A program made the translations under genes and the position numbers. Positions 47,765 through 59,569 of a stretch of 64,000 nucleotides of DNA are shown piece by piece (positions within the stretch are counted from its first letter, which is position 1; each line of letters starts with the position of its first letter). Under the pieces are notes generated by a model, which was given only the letters and a program-made list of their open reading frames with translations, made no database searches and had not been told where the DNA came from. The stretch is taken from NCBI RefSeq assembly GCF_016808335.1, contig NC_053150.1, positions 29,034,030 through 29,098,029 of the forward strand, read 5' to 3'. The DNA comes from Panicum virgatum (Eukaryota; Streptophyta; Magnoliopsida; Poales; Poaceae).

Positions 47765-48931
47765 TTACAATTTATTACAAAAATTTTGAGGGAAACTAGA
47801 CATAGTAGCGCTGGAGCATATCCTTGTTCCAGGAGTATGGCTCTCGAGCGTGCGAAGCCTACAAGCTTCGGGTCTTGTCACTGAGGTGACCAGGAACGGT
47901 CCTTCCCATTTGCTGTACATTTTGCCTTGCAGCTTGCTCTTCGGGATACGGCGAAGTACAAGATCGCCTTCTTTGATTTCCCAAGGTCTCACCTTCTTGT
48001 TGTGCCACCTTCGGGTCTCCTCCTAGTACTTGCCAAGGTTGATGGATGCTTGTGTTTTGACAGCTTCGATTGTGTCAATTGTTGGCTTGATGTCATCGTC
48101 GGGGGCTTCTGTTCTGTAGGACCCATGATGCATTTCTTCTGGTGTCATTGCCTCTTCGCCATAGAGGAGCTTGAAAGGAGAGAACTTTGTTGCCCTTGTC
48201 TCGGTTGTATTATGCGACCAGATTACCTTGGGTAACTCGTCTACCCATTTGCCCTTCGGCTGCTCCGTGATGTTTTTCTTGATTTCGGAGAAGATGGTAC
48301 CATTTGCTCTTTCGACGCCTCCATTCGACTGTGGATGGTATACTGAAGCAAAGCACAACTTGGTGCCTAATTGATGGCAGAACTCCCTAAATGTGGTGCA
48401 ATCGAACTGCTTGCCATTGTCCACTGTGACTTCTTTGGGTACACCGAAGCGGCATACTATGTTTTGCCAGAAAAATTTCTGCAAGGTTGCTGTTTTGATA
48501 TCGCGAAGCACTTTGGCTTCGATCCACTTTGAGAAGTACTCCACTGCAACTGCTGCATACTTGAAGTTGCCTGGAGCTGTTGGCAGGGGGCCCACGATGT
48601 CGACGCCCCACCGCGCGAGGGGCCAGACCAGAGGTATTAAGTGGACTTCTTCTGGCGGGAACTTGCTGTAGAGGGCATGCTTTTGACAATTAGGGCATGT
48701 GCGCATAATTTCGTGGGCGTCCGCCACAGTCGAAGGCCAATAGAACCCTTCGCGAAAGGCTCTTCCCACCAGAGCCCTAGTTTCGATGTGCGAAGAGCAC
48801 ATGCCTGTGTGTATTTCTTGCAGCAGCTGTTTGCCTTCGACTTGCGAGATGCACTTCAACAAAGGTGCGCAGACACTCCCTCGATACAATGTGTCATTGA
48901 CGATTGAGTAGCTTCGTGTGCGAAGGGACAT
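47765..48931 (-). pseudogene. integrase of the Tat-type element
   Basis: The main frame 48931-48023 has the HHCC finger (EIHTGMCSSH, then CPNCQKH), then catalytic residues in GVDIVGPLP, VTVDNGKQF and NGGVERANG, and KFSPFKLLYGEEAM. A stop ends it at 48023. The C-terminal part continues at 47992-47765 with MRPWEIKEGDLVLRR and YSKWEGPFLVTSV, so the integrase is split by at least one stop. Integrase inserts the cDNA into host DNA. The minus orientation sets that of the element. Confidence 0.85.
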
Positions 48932-49543
48932 TCATTTTTCCTCCTTTTCATCCTTTGGGATGAAGTGTCCTTGAAGGTAGGCCATTATTGTCGACCTCCA
49001 GTCTTCGCTTGAAATGGCATTGACAAATTTTGCTGGCTCTTCGGCGCAATTTACTGAGCCGTTCTTGAGTGTTTCAAAAAACACATCTAGAGGCAATGGA
49101 TCGTTTTCTGCTGTAGCCTTCGCCAAAACATCTGCCTATTTGTTCTATAGTCTGGGGAAGCTTCGCACACTGAAACCCAAAAAATACTTCTCCATGCTTT
49201 GGACTGCTGCTAGATACTTCGCTAGCTCAGGTTTTAGTGCTCTGTAAGTTTTGCCAATGTGGTTGGTGATGATCTCGGAGTCGGACTTGATAGATAGTCT
49301 CCTTGCTCCAAGCGCTCATGCCTTGCGAAGGCCTATAAGCAAGCCTTCATATTCAGTGATGTTGTTCATGCATCCTGGGAAGTCCAGCCTTGCTGCATAC
49401 TTGAATTGAGTCATCGAAGGTGCTGTGAGGACTGCCGAAGCACCTAAGCCGTTCTTGCAGTAGGCTCCATCACACTCTAACTGCCAGATTGCCTCGATGA
49501 CCGGATGTAACACCCGGTTTATAAAAGGACATAAACCGAGCAA
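48932..49543 (-). pseudogene. second (archaeal-type) RNase H and linker of the Tat element
   Basis: 49543-49316 encodes LECDGAYCKNGLGASAVL, then TNNI-like MNNITEYEGLLIGLRKA, typical of the extra RNase H found in Tat-lineage elements. 49126-48932 carries the linker toward integrase. A stop precedes the integrase Met. The frame enters from the other side of the solo LTR (49506-52917), which splits this region of pol. Confidence 0.7.
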
Positions 49544-52500
49544 TCATATACGTGCCAGGATCAAGTCACACGTATATACAACAGAATGAACAATATATCA
49601 CAGCACATATCACGTAAAAGATATAATAAACCGAGTACGAATGTTATTTATTACATTAAAAAACAAAATATCTGATACAGAGTATGCGGAAGCGTAAAAC
49701 ATATATGAAGCATCTCGGAAGCTGGGCACCACAGGGACGTCGACTGGGAGATGAACGCCTAGAAGTCCTCGTAGTCTTGGTAGCTCCGGGTGAACTCCCT
49801 CGCGTCGGCAGGAACTGAGCAGCAGTAGAGTATCCCCAAGAGGAAAAAGAGTAGAGTAGTCAAGAGTGAGTACACAACTTGTACTCAACAAGTATAACAC
49901 AAACTATGATGCTCTAAGGTTGGCTGACTCAACTGCATTAGCTTTTAATCTTGGCAAAATTTTATTAAAGCTATTTACTACAAGTGGATGAATTACCATA
50001 AACCCAGTTACATAGTAATTAATTAGAATTAAATATGATACTACTGAGAACCAAACCAAACCAAGCCACCCGGGGAAATCCTCCTAACCAAAGGAAGATA
50101 ACCCCACTAATCAAAAGGAGGATATGGGTCGCTCATGACCATGAGCACGGCTAGTATACTAGTTTTACACTCTGCAGAGGTTGCACATCTTTACCCACAA
50201 GTCGTGAGCTACGCTAGTTGTTCATCACACTTCCTTAGGTGAGATGAGCAAACTCACTACGAGGCCGTTACAAAGGACACGTTGGTAAGGTGTAACTGCT
50301 AAGGATTCAGGCAATGCAACGATGGTGCCCACCTCGAGGGGGTACACAGACCAAGCCTCGTAGCCTGGGGACCATTGAAGCTCGACCCCCCTCTTGCCCC
50401 GTCGGTAAGTTACTCCCGAACCAAAATGACCTAATTAGTAAGCCAAGACCGTCCCATTCCAGTCTTGTGGTAGCGCTGTTGTCCCAGGTTGTCGCTCTAT
50501 GAACCGGTCCTTATGGAGAGTGGCCAACCCAACAGTAAGCACCGTGCTGGCCTCCTAAACCATGTTTCTAACAAAACCATTTTATAACGAGACGTGAGCC
50601 CCTCAAACGGGCCACTCCCAGAATTAAGTTGCATATACCATTAATCAAATTAATTAAAAAGGACCAAGTGTGTTATAGCGTGGCACCTAGCACAACTAAC
50701 CAAAATGCAACCCAAAGGATATATATATAAAGGATATAAAGTGGCTAGGAAATCCTTATAGGCATACAGTATTAAAATGCAGTATGAAATTGTATTTAAA
50801 GTGATAGGTGGTGTTCATGTTATACTTGCCTTCCTCAAACTGTTCCTGCTGCTACTCAAACTGATCTGAAGATGGCTGCTCCGGGTACTGGTATTGGGGC
50901 TCCTCGGATGGATCAACGTCTACTCACGAACACATGGCCAAAAACAATACACAACATAAACATACAAGCAAATAAGTGCAAACACAAAGAAACAGTACAA
51001 CAATACATGAAAACAGCAAACAAAACTAGGCTAGAACTAATTTGCGTGTTACAACGATCGCGTGGACATAAAGAACGCCTAAAACGGAGCTAGAACGCGA
51101 AAACTAGAGCAAAAACAAGGTCTAGGGACTTTTCTGCAAGAAAAACTAAGTTTCTGGGGTTTTTCTGCAAAAACCAGGGACTAAAACGTAATTAAACATT
51201 AACTCTGGGGTCCAACTCGCAAAAATAGTAGGTCTGGACGGTGGGTTCAATTTCTAAAAAGGTAAGGGGCTTAAACGATAAAAACAGGGCCTATCTGGAA
51301 ATTGTTTTGAAAAGACTGGGACTGCGGGTTGATAACAGGAAAGTCGGGGGTCTCTTTTGCAATTAAACCAGGCCGAACCGGTATCCTCAGATATCGGCCG
51401 CTGGATCGCGATCTGGCGGTTCAGATATGATTGGGCCGTGATCTAATCTTATGCGTCCAAAACAAATCGAACGGTTCAGGTGGAAAGGGTCAACGGCGGC
51501 GGCGTGGGTCACCGGAAAACTCTTTCCCGTAGCGGCGCCTCGCCGGAGATGGTCGATTCCAGTGTTCCAGGTGCCAAAATGACTCGGGTTTGGGTCTGGG
51601 AGATGGTTCGCGACATGGGTAATCCACTGGAGCCAAAAGCGACGGCGCAGGCGGCGAGCCTCGCCGGAGCGCGGCGTGCAGGGACCACGGGGTGGCCTAC
51701 GACTCCAAGATCTAGCTTAACCGGGGTAAAAGGTCGATGCGGTGCTCACCGTGGTCTGGGAACGAACATCGTAGCCATGCAGGAGGGCTGTCGACGTAGA
51801 CCGGCGGCGGCGCACGGTCGGAGCTCGAGGTCCGGGCGCTGCTGGGTTCCTCTGGGCGCCTGGATCCCTCGGGCTGGCTCATGGTTCTCCTGCGAAGATG
51901 CTACGGAGGTTAGGGCGGACCAAGGACCACCGGCGGCGAGCAAATGCTCGAGTCGGCGCTAATCTGCGGCGACGGGATCCGAGGAAATCTCGGCGCGGTT
52001 GTAGCTCAGAGTCGGGGTAGCGGGCTCGGGTTGTTGTGGACCCCGAAGCGAAGCTGCTGCGCGGGCAAGGGGGTGGCGGCGCAGCGTGGAGCGGCGTGGC
52101 CGCGGCGGCGGGGTGTCCTGTTCTGAGCGGAGGCAAGCCAGGGCGATGCGCTAGGGTTTGGGCGGCTGTGGCAGCGAGGTAGGGTCCGGAGGGGCGTCAC
52201 GGTTTGGTTTAAAGGAAACAAGGCGGGGATTGCAGCGTGGAGCAGCGGGATAAGGATCCCGACGTCCTCGCCGGTGATCTCGGGCGCGGCGTTGCGCTGC
52301 AGGGAGAAAGGAAAGGGAAGGCGAGCCGCTGACGTGTGGGCCTGCGGGTTAGTGACAGATCGAGCGGGTCGGGGTGCGCGCAGCGCGAGGTGCTGGGCTG
52401 CCCCTCTGGGCCGAGCGAGGGGGTGGAAGGTCGCGGACCGGGCCGAGAACTGGGCCGCGAAGTGAGGAAGGGAGAAGAGGAGGTGGCGGGCTGGGCTGGT

Positions 52501-52917
52501 AGGGAAGGAGTGAGCGGGCCGTGGACGGCTTTGCGGGAAAAGAGAATGGGGAGGCGGGCTGGGCTCAGGGAAAAGAAACGGGCCATGAGGAGAGGGAGAA
52601 CTGGGCCGGGGTTTTGGGACTGGGCTGAGATGGTGGGTTTTGCTATGGGTTTTCCTTTTCTATTTCCTATTTCCTATTTCAAACACTACTCAAACCTATT
52701 TGAACTCAAATTCAAATTTGAATTCAACCCTAGCACTCAAACAAATAAAAGAGATGCCCCAGCATGAATGCACAAACATTTTAACCCTTTGATAAATTTT
52801 AATTACTTGAGGATCAAAATTAGATTAAATGCAAGTCTAAACACAATAAACCTAAGAAATTTAATTAAAGCCAATTAAATTTATTATTAAATAGGAAAAT
52901 TAAATTAGGGTGTTACA
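49506..52917 (-). mobile_element. solo LTR of the Tekay family (3412 bp), TSD CCGGA
   Basis: The plus strand reads TGTAACACCC at 49506 and GGTGTTACA to 52917. Perfect CCGGA duplications flank it (49501-49505, 52918-52922). It is the reverse complement of the LTR at 8179-11607 with many substitutions and indels, and no internal region is present. It arose by recombination between the LTRs of a former full element inside the Tat pol gene. Many short frames here are shadows. Confidence 0.95.
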
Positions 52918-52922
52918 CCGGA

Positions 52923-54457
52923 GTGCTCTGCGAAGGTGCTGATGGTGTTCAGTCAGCCACGAAGTCTGCCAGGACCTGAGATTTGATTGTGCTTAGCGGG
53001 ACAAAATCGATGGTGTGTGATGCTAACTGTGTTGCCCATTTTCCAATTCTTCCGGAGGCCTCTCTGTTTTCAAACATGTCCTGAAGGGGGAAAGACGTTG
53101 GTACCTTGATTTTGAAACTCTGAAAATAATGCCGAAGCCTAGCTGCCATTACCATTGCGTAGGCCATCTTTTCCATTTCTGAATATAGCAACTTCGATCT
53201 GCTAAGGGCTTCGGATACGAAGTAATTGGTAACTGCTTCAAGGTCTCTTCGACCATTCTCTCTTCGACTAGTGCTGTTCTCACCGCACAGCTTGAAGTCA
53301 CAATATACAGTAGCAGCTCTGCTTCAGGCGAAGGGCTTGTCATTACCTCAAGATTCTCCAGGTATTGTCTCAGCTCTTCGAAGGCTTTGTCTTGCTCGGG
53401 CCCCCAGTGAAAATTTTCGGAGCCCTTCAGCACCTTGAAGAAAGGAAGTGACTTCTCCGCTGACCGCGAGATGAACCTGTTCAGCGAAGCCAGTCGGCCT
53501 GTCAACTTCTGTACCCCTCTTTTTGTCGGGGGTGGCTGCATTCTTCTGATGGCCTCGATCTTTACTGTATTTGCTTTGATGCCCCTCTATGTGATCATGC
53601 ATCCCAGAAGTTTTCCCCTTCTAACGCCGAAGCCGTACTTCTCCGGGTTCAACTTGAGCCCGTGTTTGCGAAGGTTGGCGAAGGTCTCGTGAAGATCTGA
53701 GATGTGGTCTTCGCACTTTTTTGCTTCGCACGACGACATCGTCGACGTACACAGAAATGTTTCTGTCGAGCTGGGTGTCAAGTACCGCTGCAATAGTTCT
53801 GTTGAATGTGCATCCTGCGTTGCGAAGCCCCTCAGGCATTCTTACATAGCAATATGTGCCGAAGGGAGTAGTGAAGCTGGTCTTTTCTTCATCTGATTTC
53901 TTCATGAAGATCTGGTGATAGCCGGAGAAGCAATCTAACATGCTTAACATCCCTGTCCCCACTGCTGCATCCACCAGGGTGTCGATGCGAGGCAAGGGAA
54001 ACTCATCCTTCGGGCAAAACTTGTTGAGGATATTGAAATCAATGCACATTCTCCAACTACCATTCTTCTTCTGGACCATGACTACATTGGCCAGCCATTC
54101 TGGGTACTGCAGTTTGCAAATTACACCCACATCTAGCAATTTCTGGACTTCGCTTTGTGCTGCTTTCTTGCGGTCTTCGGACATTGTGCAAAGGCGTTGC
54201 TTCCGTGGCTTGACATTCAGGTCCACCCTTAGGGAGTGTTCCATGACTTCTCTGCTGACTCCTCGCAGGTCCGAAGATGACCATGCGAAGACGTCATAGT
54301 TGTTTTGCAAAAACTGGATCAACCTGGCTTCTTCGGCTTCTTCAAGCCCCTTGCCGATCGTTACTGTGCGATCGGGGAAATCTTCGCAGAGGGGAACTTT
54401 CTTTGTGTGTTCGCCTGGCATGACTCCCTTTTTGTGGGGTTGCTCGAACTTGGATAG
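52923..54457 (-). pseudogene. reverse transcriptase and RNase H of the Tat-type element
   Basis: RT 54421-53621: KNGSWRMCIDFNILNKFCPKD, FPLPRIDTLVD, the catalytic SVYVDDVVV near 53750, then a frameshift; it continues at 53793-53587 with LRKHGLKLNPEKYGFGV. RNase H parts follow at 53541-53149 (LTGRLASLNRFISR) and 53191-52949 (YSEMEKMAYAMVMAARLRHYF). At least two frame changes disable it. The reading continues beyond the solo LTR at 49543. Confidence 0.88.
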
Positions 54458-54550
54458 CTTCTTCTTCTTCTTCTTCTTCTTCTTCTTCTTCTTCTTCTTC
54501 TTCTTCTTCTTCTTCTTCTTCTTCTTCTTCTTCTTCTTCTTCTTCTTCTT
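54458..54550. repeat. (CTT)n microsatellite encoding polyglutamate on the minus strand
   Basis: About 31 uninterrupted CTT units. On the minus strand they read as GAA (Glu) codons in the same frame as the upstream protease sequence, forming an acidic linker between protease and RT. Confidence 0.95.
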
Positions 54551-54769
54551 CAGTGTTGGTAGCTTCGATTGCGTGTACGTTTTTCATAGCACACGCCGCA
54601 TTGTCTTCACATCTTCTTGCTTTTTCTTGGTTGCCAATAATTGTGATAACTCCTGCGGCTGTCGGCATTTTCATGCAGAGGTAAGCTTCATTGATATCTG
54701 CCGTGAACTTGATGATGCTGTTGCGACCGAAGATTGCATTGTATGGATAAGCTATATCCACCAAATAAA
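54551..54769 (-). pseudogene. protease region of the Tat-type element, 5' truncated
   Basis: Reads AYPYNAIFGRNSIIKFTADI, then YLCMKMPTAAGVITIIGNQ, matching the C-terminal half of Tat-lineage retropepsins. The catalytic Asp part and all of gag are missing because the next LTR element starts at 54770. The remaining 5' part may lie outside the window. Confidence 0.75.
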
Positions 54770-55713
54770 TGCGGGAAGTAAAGCTGACTCGAAAAGATAA
54801 AGAAGATAACTTATATTGATAAATGTCAAAGGAAAAGATACAAGAGCTTATACTCGACTTCCGATGACGACTCCTGAATCTCGAGACAAGCTCTACTCGA
54901 CTCTAACACCTAGACTACCTAACCTACTCTAGAAACAAAGAATGAGAGAAGAGAGCTCATTTGGTGTGTGTTGAGAGTGAGGGTGTTGCTCTCTATTTAT
55001 AGTGCTCCAAGGTCGGTACGAGGTGAGCGTGTGTGTTGTAAGCAACTAGGACAGTTGATGTAACTTCCACGCAAAGTTGAGCACGAGCCATTGCAATGTG
55101 GGGCCGGCCGGCCTCACCGAGGCCGGTAGGCCTGGGGATCCCACCATCTGGCCACTGACTTTTTGTGGACAGCTTGGATTGTCTCCTGGAAGTCGGTGGA
55201 AGAGGATTAGGTCCAAAGCACACGATTGTTAGGCCGGCCGGCCTCCCTTAGGCCGGAGGCCGGCCGGCCGGGGTTTGGCACCTCTCGGCCCTCTGTTTCA
55301 CTGACGCATCAATCAACGGTTGCACATTCTTGCTGAAGGCGGTTTAGGTCTTGAAACTGCGTTTGGACACTGAAAGTGGACCCAACCTTCCATTGCTCAA
55401 GCCTTTCGGTCTTTGTTTGTGAATTTTGGCCAGAACCAAATTGGATTGGCGTGGATTTGTTCTCATGATCACTTTGGCAAAGTTTCGTGGCATGGTATGT
55501 TGAGGTGCCTGGCCGGCCGGCCTAGGGTAGGCCGGTCGGCTTGAGATTTTGCCCATTTTTCATGATTTTGGGTACACTAGTTTCTGTGACAACAACTCAT
55601 CCAAAACTTGTTGCACTTGTTAGAAATAAGCAAAATATGTATGGAACATGGTGTAAAGTTCATGTTATTCCCGAGAAGTTGACGGTCAAAATGGGAAATA
55701 ATGGCCGTCAACA
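54770..55713 (-). repeat. 3' LTR (944 bp) of another LTR retrotransposon
   Basis: On the minus strand it starts TGTTGACGGCC (55713) and ends TTCCCGCA (54770). The purine tract GCTTGGGGGG precedes it on the minus strand, marking a 3' LTR. A TATA box CTATAAATAGAG lies at about 54991-55003. GGCCGGCCGGCCT repeats occur near 55105, 55233-55275 and 55511. The first bases can form a hairpin (GACGGCCA... with ...TGACCGTC). No LTR partner is in the window. Confidence 0.75.
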
Positions 55714-56383
55714 CCCCCCAAGCTTAAACTTTTGCTCGTCCTCGAGCAAAGCTAAACCTGAAGCTCGGTGGATCAGGAGTTGCATCAATGCTCATACCCT
55801 ACAGAAGCCTTATGCACAACATAATACTCTAACCCATATGTACTTTGAAAAAGTTGGCTCATACCTTGGTTTCTGGAGATGGGGCTTACTCGCATTTCAT
55901 CCCTTGTCTTGGGCGGTTGAAAGATTGAACAACCTTCACCAGAATATCTCCTGCCTCCTATTCAGGTTCCTATCTCGGAGTTTTGCAAGTTTTTCAAAAG
56001 TGGTTTAAGATTCCCCGATGGTACTCTCAAGTTGCTCAACGTGTATGATCCTTACCATGGTCGGACAATTTGACCATCTTCTTCCTACTCTAAGGCAGAT
56101 ATGTGGACTTTTGGGTAGGAAGAGCTTACCTTGGTTACCTATGTTGCCAAGCCGAAGAGTGGTTTGCAAGAGGTTGGTACTCGATCAAATCCCGATCATA
56201 TGGAAGGTAGAATGTTCAGGGGAGAGGGAGGAAATGGACTCACACTTAGAGAATTTTTGGTCTTTTTTTTATTTGAGCCCCTTATTTCAACTCTTTTGAG
56301 TGGAGGTATGGGTCTTGTCTCTCTCATTTTTTTCCATTGCTTCTGCTCCATTTTTTTAAGGAAGATGACCCACACTCCATAAT
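55714..56383 (-). mobile_element. internal fragment of that LTR retrotransposon
   Basis: Begins on the LTR side with CCCCCCAAGCTTAAACTTTTGCTCGTCCTCGAGC-type sequence, which I recall as common near the 3' LTR of grass gypsy elements. No pol domain is recognised. It is cut at 56384 by the second Tekay copy. Confidence 0.5.
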
Positions 56384-59300
56384 TGTAACACCCGGTTTAT
56401 AAAAGAACATAAACCGAGCAATCATATACGTGCCAGGATCAAGTCACACGTATATACAACAGAATGAACAGTATATCATAGCACATATCACGAATAAGAC
56501 ATAATAAATCGAAATACGAATGTTATTTATTACATTAATGACATAAATGTCTGATACAGCGGAAGCGAAGTACAAGTACGATAAAAACTCTCCGAAGCTG
56601 AAGCAGGGCACCACAGGGACGTCGACTGGGAGACGAACACCTAGAAGTCCTCGTAGTCCTGGTAGCGCTGGACGACCTCCCTCGTGTCGGCAGGAACTGA
56701 GCAGCAGTAGCGTAACTAAGAGAAAAAAAATAGAGAAGAGGCAAGAGTGAGTACACAACTTGTACTCAACAAGTATAACACAAACTATGAGGCTCTAGGT
56801 TGGCTGACTGACTGCATTAGCTTTTAAGTGTTGGCAAAATTTTATTAAAGCTATTTACTACAAGTTGATGAATTACCATTAACCCAGTTACATAGTAATT
56901 AATCAAGATTAAACATGTTACTACTGAGAACCATACCAAAACCATACCAAGGTAACCCCGAGAGGCACCTCCCTCGTCGGAAGGAGACAACCCCACTAAT
57001 CAAAAGGAGGATCTGGGCCGCTCATAACCGTGAGCACGGCTAGTATACCAGTTTTACACTCTGCAGAGGTTGCACATCTTTACCCACAAGTCGTGAGCTA
57101 CGCTAGAGGTTCATCACACTTCCTTAGGTGAGATGGCTAGCGACTCACTACGAGGCCTTTACAAAGAATCTCGTTGGTAGGGAGTAACCGCGAGGGTGGA
57201 TCGGCGACTATGGAGCAGGTCTAGTGGGCGTCAAGACATGAAGCACAGACGAGGCCACTCAGCACGAGGGCCATAGAAGCTTACCGCCCCTGCCCCGCAG
57301 GTAAGTTACTCCAAACCAAAAAGATCTAATTATTACGGCAAGTCTATCCCATTCTAGCCTTGTGGTAGCGCTGTTGTCCCAGGTTGTCGCTCTATGAACC
57401 GGTCCTTATGGAGAGTGGCCAACCAAGCACTAAGCACCGTGCTGGCCCCCTAAACCATGTTTCTACAAAAACCATATTTTAACGAGACGTGAGCCACCCA
57501 AGCACGAAGCACAGAGGGCCACTCTCAGAATTAAGTTCAAGTAAACCATTAATCAAATTAATTAAAAAGGACCAGAGTGTGTTATAGCGCGGCACCTAGC
57601 ACAACTAACCAAAATGCAACCCAAAGGTATATATAAAGGATATAAAGTGGCTAGGGCAGTCCTTATAGGCATACAGTATTAAATGCAGTATGAAAATGTA
57701 ATTAAGAGTGATAGGTTGTTCATGTTACACTTGCCTTCCTCGTACTGCTCTGGCTGCTGCTCAAACTGCTCGGAAGAAGGCTGCTCCTGGTACTGGTACT
57801 GGGGCTCCTCAGATGGATCAACGTCTACTCACGAACACATGGCCAAAACAATGCACGATAATAAGCATACAAGCAAATACTAACAAAAACTAAGAAACAG
57901 TACATCAATACATAAAAACAGCACACTAAACTAGTCTAAAACTATTCTACACGTTACAACGATCGCGTGGATATAGAGAACGCTAAAAATGGAGCTAAAA
58001 CGCATAAACTAGGCCTAAAACAAGGTTCAGGGGCTTATCTGCGAGAAAAACTAAGTTTCAGGGGGTTTTCTGCAAAAACCGAGGGCCTAAACATAATTAA
58101 AGGATAAACCTAGGGTCTAACGCGTAAAAGAATAAGTGCTGGACGGCGGGTTTGATATTTAACAAGCTCAGGGGGGTCTGAGCAAAATTTTGGGCCAAAC
58201 TCTAATTATTTTTCAAAGGCGGTGGACTGCGGGTTGAATACTCAGAACCCGGGGGGCTCTTTAACAAATGCACCAGACCGAACCGGTAAGCGCGAATCAC
58301 GGCCGTCAGATCTGGATCGGATGGCCAGGATCTTGTGAGCGTTGGATCTAATCTTGGGCGCAGGTTCTCGATCGGACGGCTCAGGGCCATCACGGCTACA
58401 GCGGCGGCGGGGATCGCCGGGAGACTCTTCCCCGCGGCGGCGCGTGGGGAAAAATCTCACCGGAGCTCTGGAATCCAGCGTTCCAGGGCTGGATTGGATC
58501 AGTTCTTTGGCCGGTAAGCATGGATGGGGCACGTGTGATCTACCTGGACGCTCAGATCGGCGGTTTAGGGTTCGACCGGGGCTCGCCGGGGTGACAGGCG
58601 GCACTGGGTTGCCGGTGAGCTGCGTTCCTGCAGTCCCGGTCCCGTTGTGGGATCTATTTTGGCCTAAAAGCATCTACACGGCACACGTAACCTACTCAGG
58701 GCATTGGTTTGGCTCTGCAGCAAGTGGACCAAGGCAGCCGCTACAGCGCGGCGGCGCTGCTAACTCCGGTGAGCCATACAATGTGCAACGGGGTCCAGGG
58801 AGGCCGCAGGGGGCATTTATAAGGCGGCGGGGTGATCTGGGCGTGCGCGCCCAGGGGGAGGCCGGCGAGCATCTCGGCGGGGATCACGGGTGCGGTTGCG
58901 AGAGGAGGGAGAAGGCGCTGACGCGCGGGCCCGGGCGGTCAGTGGCGGGCGACGCGGCTGAGAGCGAGCGTGCTGAGCGCTGGCAGGTGGGCCCGGGTGA
59001 GTGCGGGGTGAAAGGGAGGAGCGCGGGGCGAGGTGGACTCTGGCGCGCGCGTTTGGGCCGGAGCGAGCGCGGGCGGACGTGGCTGCAGGTGCTGGCGCGC
59101 AGGCCTGGGGAGCAGCGGCTTGCTGGGCTGGCGCACCGTGCGGGAGGGTGGGCCGAGCGGTGGAGGGTGGCGAGCTGGGCCGGGGGCACGGGTTTGGGCC
59201 GCGGGCTGAGGAAAAGAGAGGGAGAGGGCTGGGCCGGCCGGGTTGGGTTTTGGGTTGGGTCTGGTTTTCCTTTTCTATTCTATTTCTTTCTCTCTATTTC

Positions 59301-59533
59301 TAATTCAAACAAAATTTGAATTCAAATACAAATTTGAATTCAAACCACACTCAAATATTTATAACTATGCAGCAGCATGAATGCAACAACAAAAATTAAA
59401 CCTATGATAAATTTTAATTACTTAAGGAACAAAATTGAATTAAATGCCCTACTAAACACAATAAACCTTAGAAATTTAATTAAAGCCATTTAAATTTATT
59501 ATAAAATGCCGAAATTTAAATTAGGGTGTTACA
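56384..59533 (-). repeat. 3' LTR of Tekay copy 2 (3150 bp)
   Basis: The plus strand starts TGTAACACCC and ends GGTGTTACA. It is related to the LTRs at 8179 and 49506 but clearly diverged and about 280 bp shorter than copy 1, with the GC-rich promoter part most different. The split exons (57824-57735, 56696-56641) are kept. It is followed by the inverse polypurine tract and pol on the minus strand. Confidence 0.94.
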
Positions 59534-59569
59534 GACCCTACCCCCTTAAAGAAATCTCGTCCCCGAGAT

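Noticed and set aside
54342..54764. Minus-strand frame running from the protease through the Glu tract to KESSPLRRF
   Set aside because: After the tract it reads out of frame with RT; RT is in the frame 54421-53621, so the tail is a shadow.
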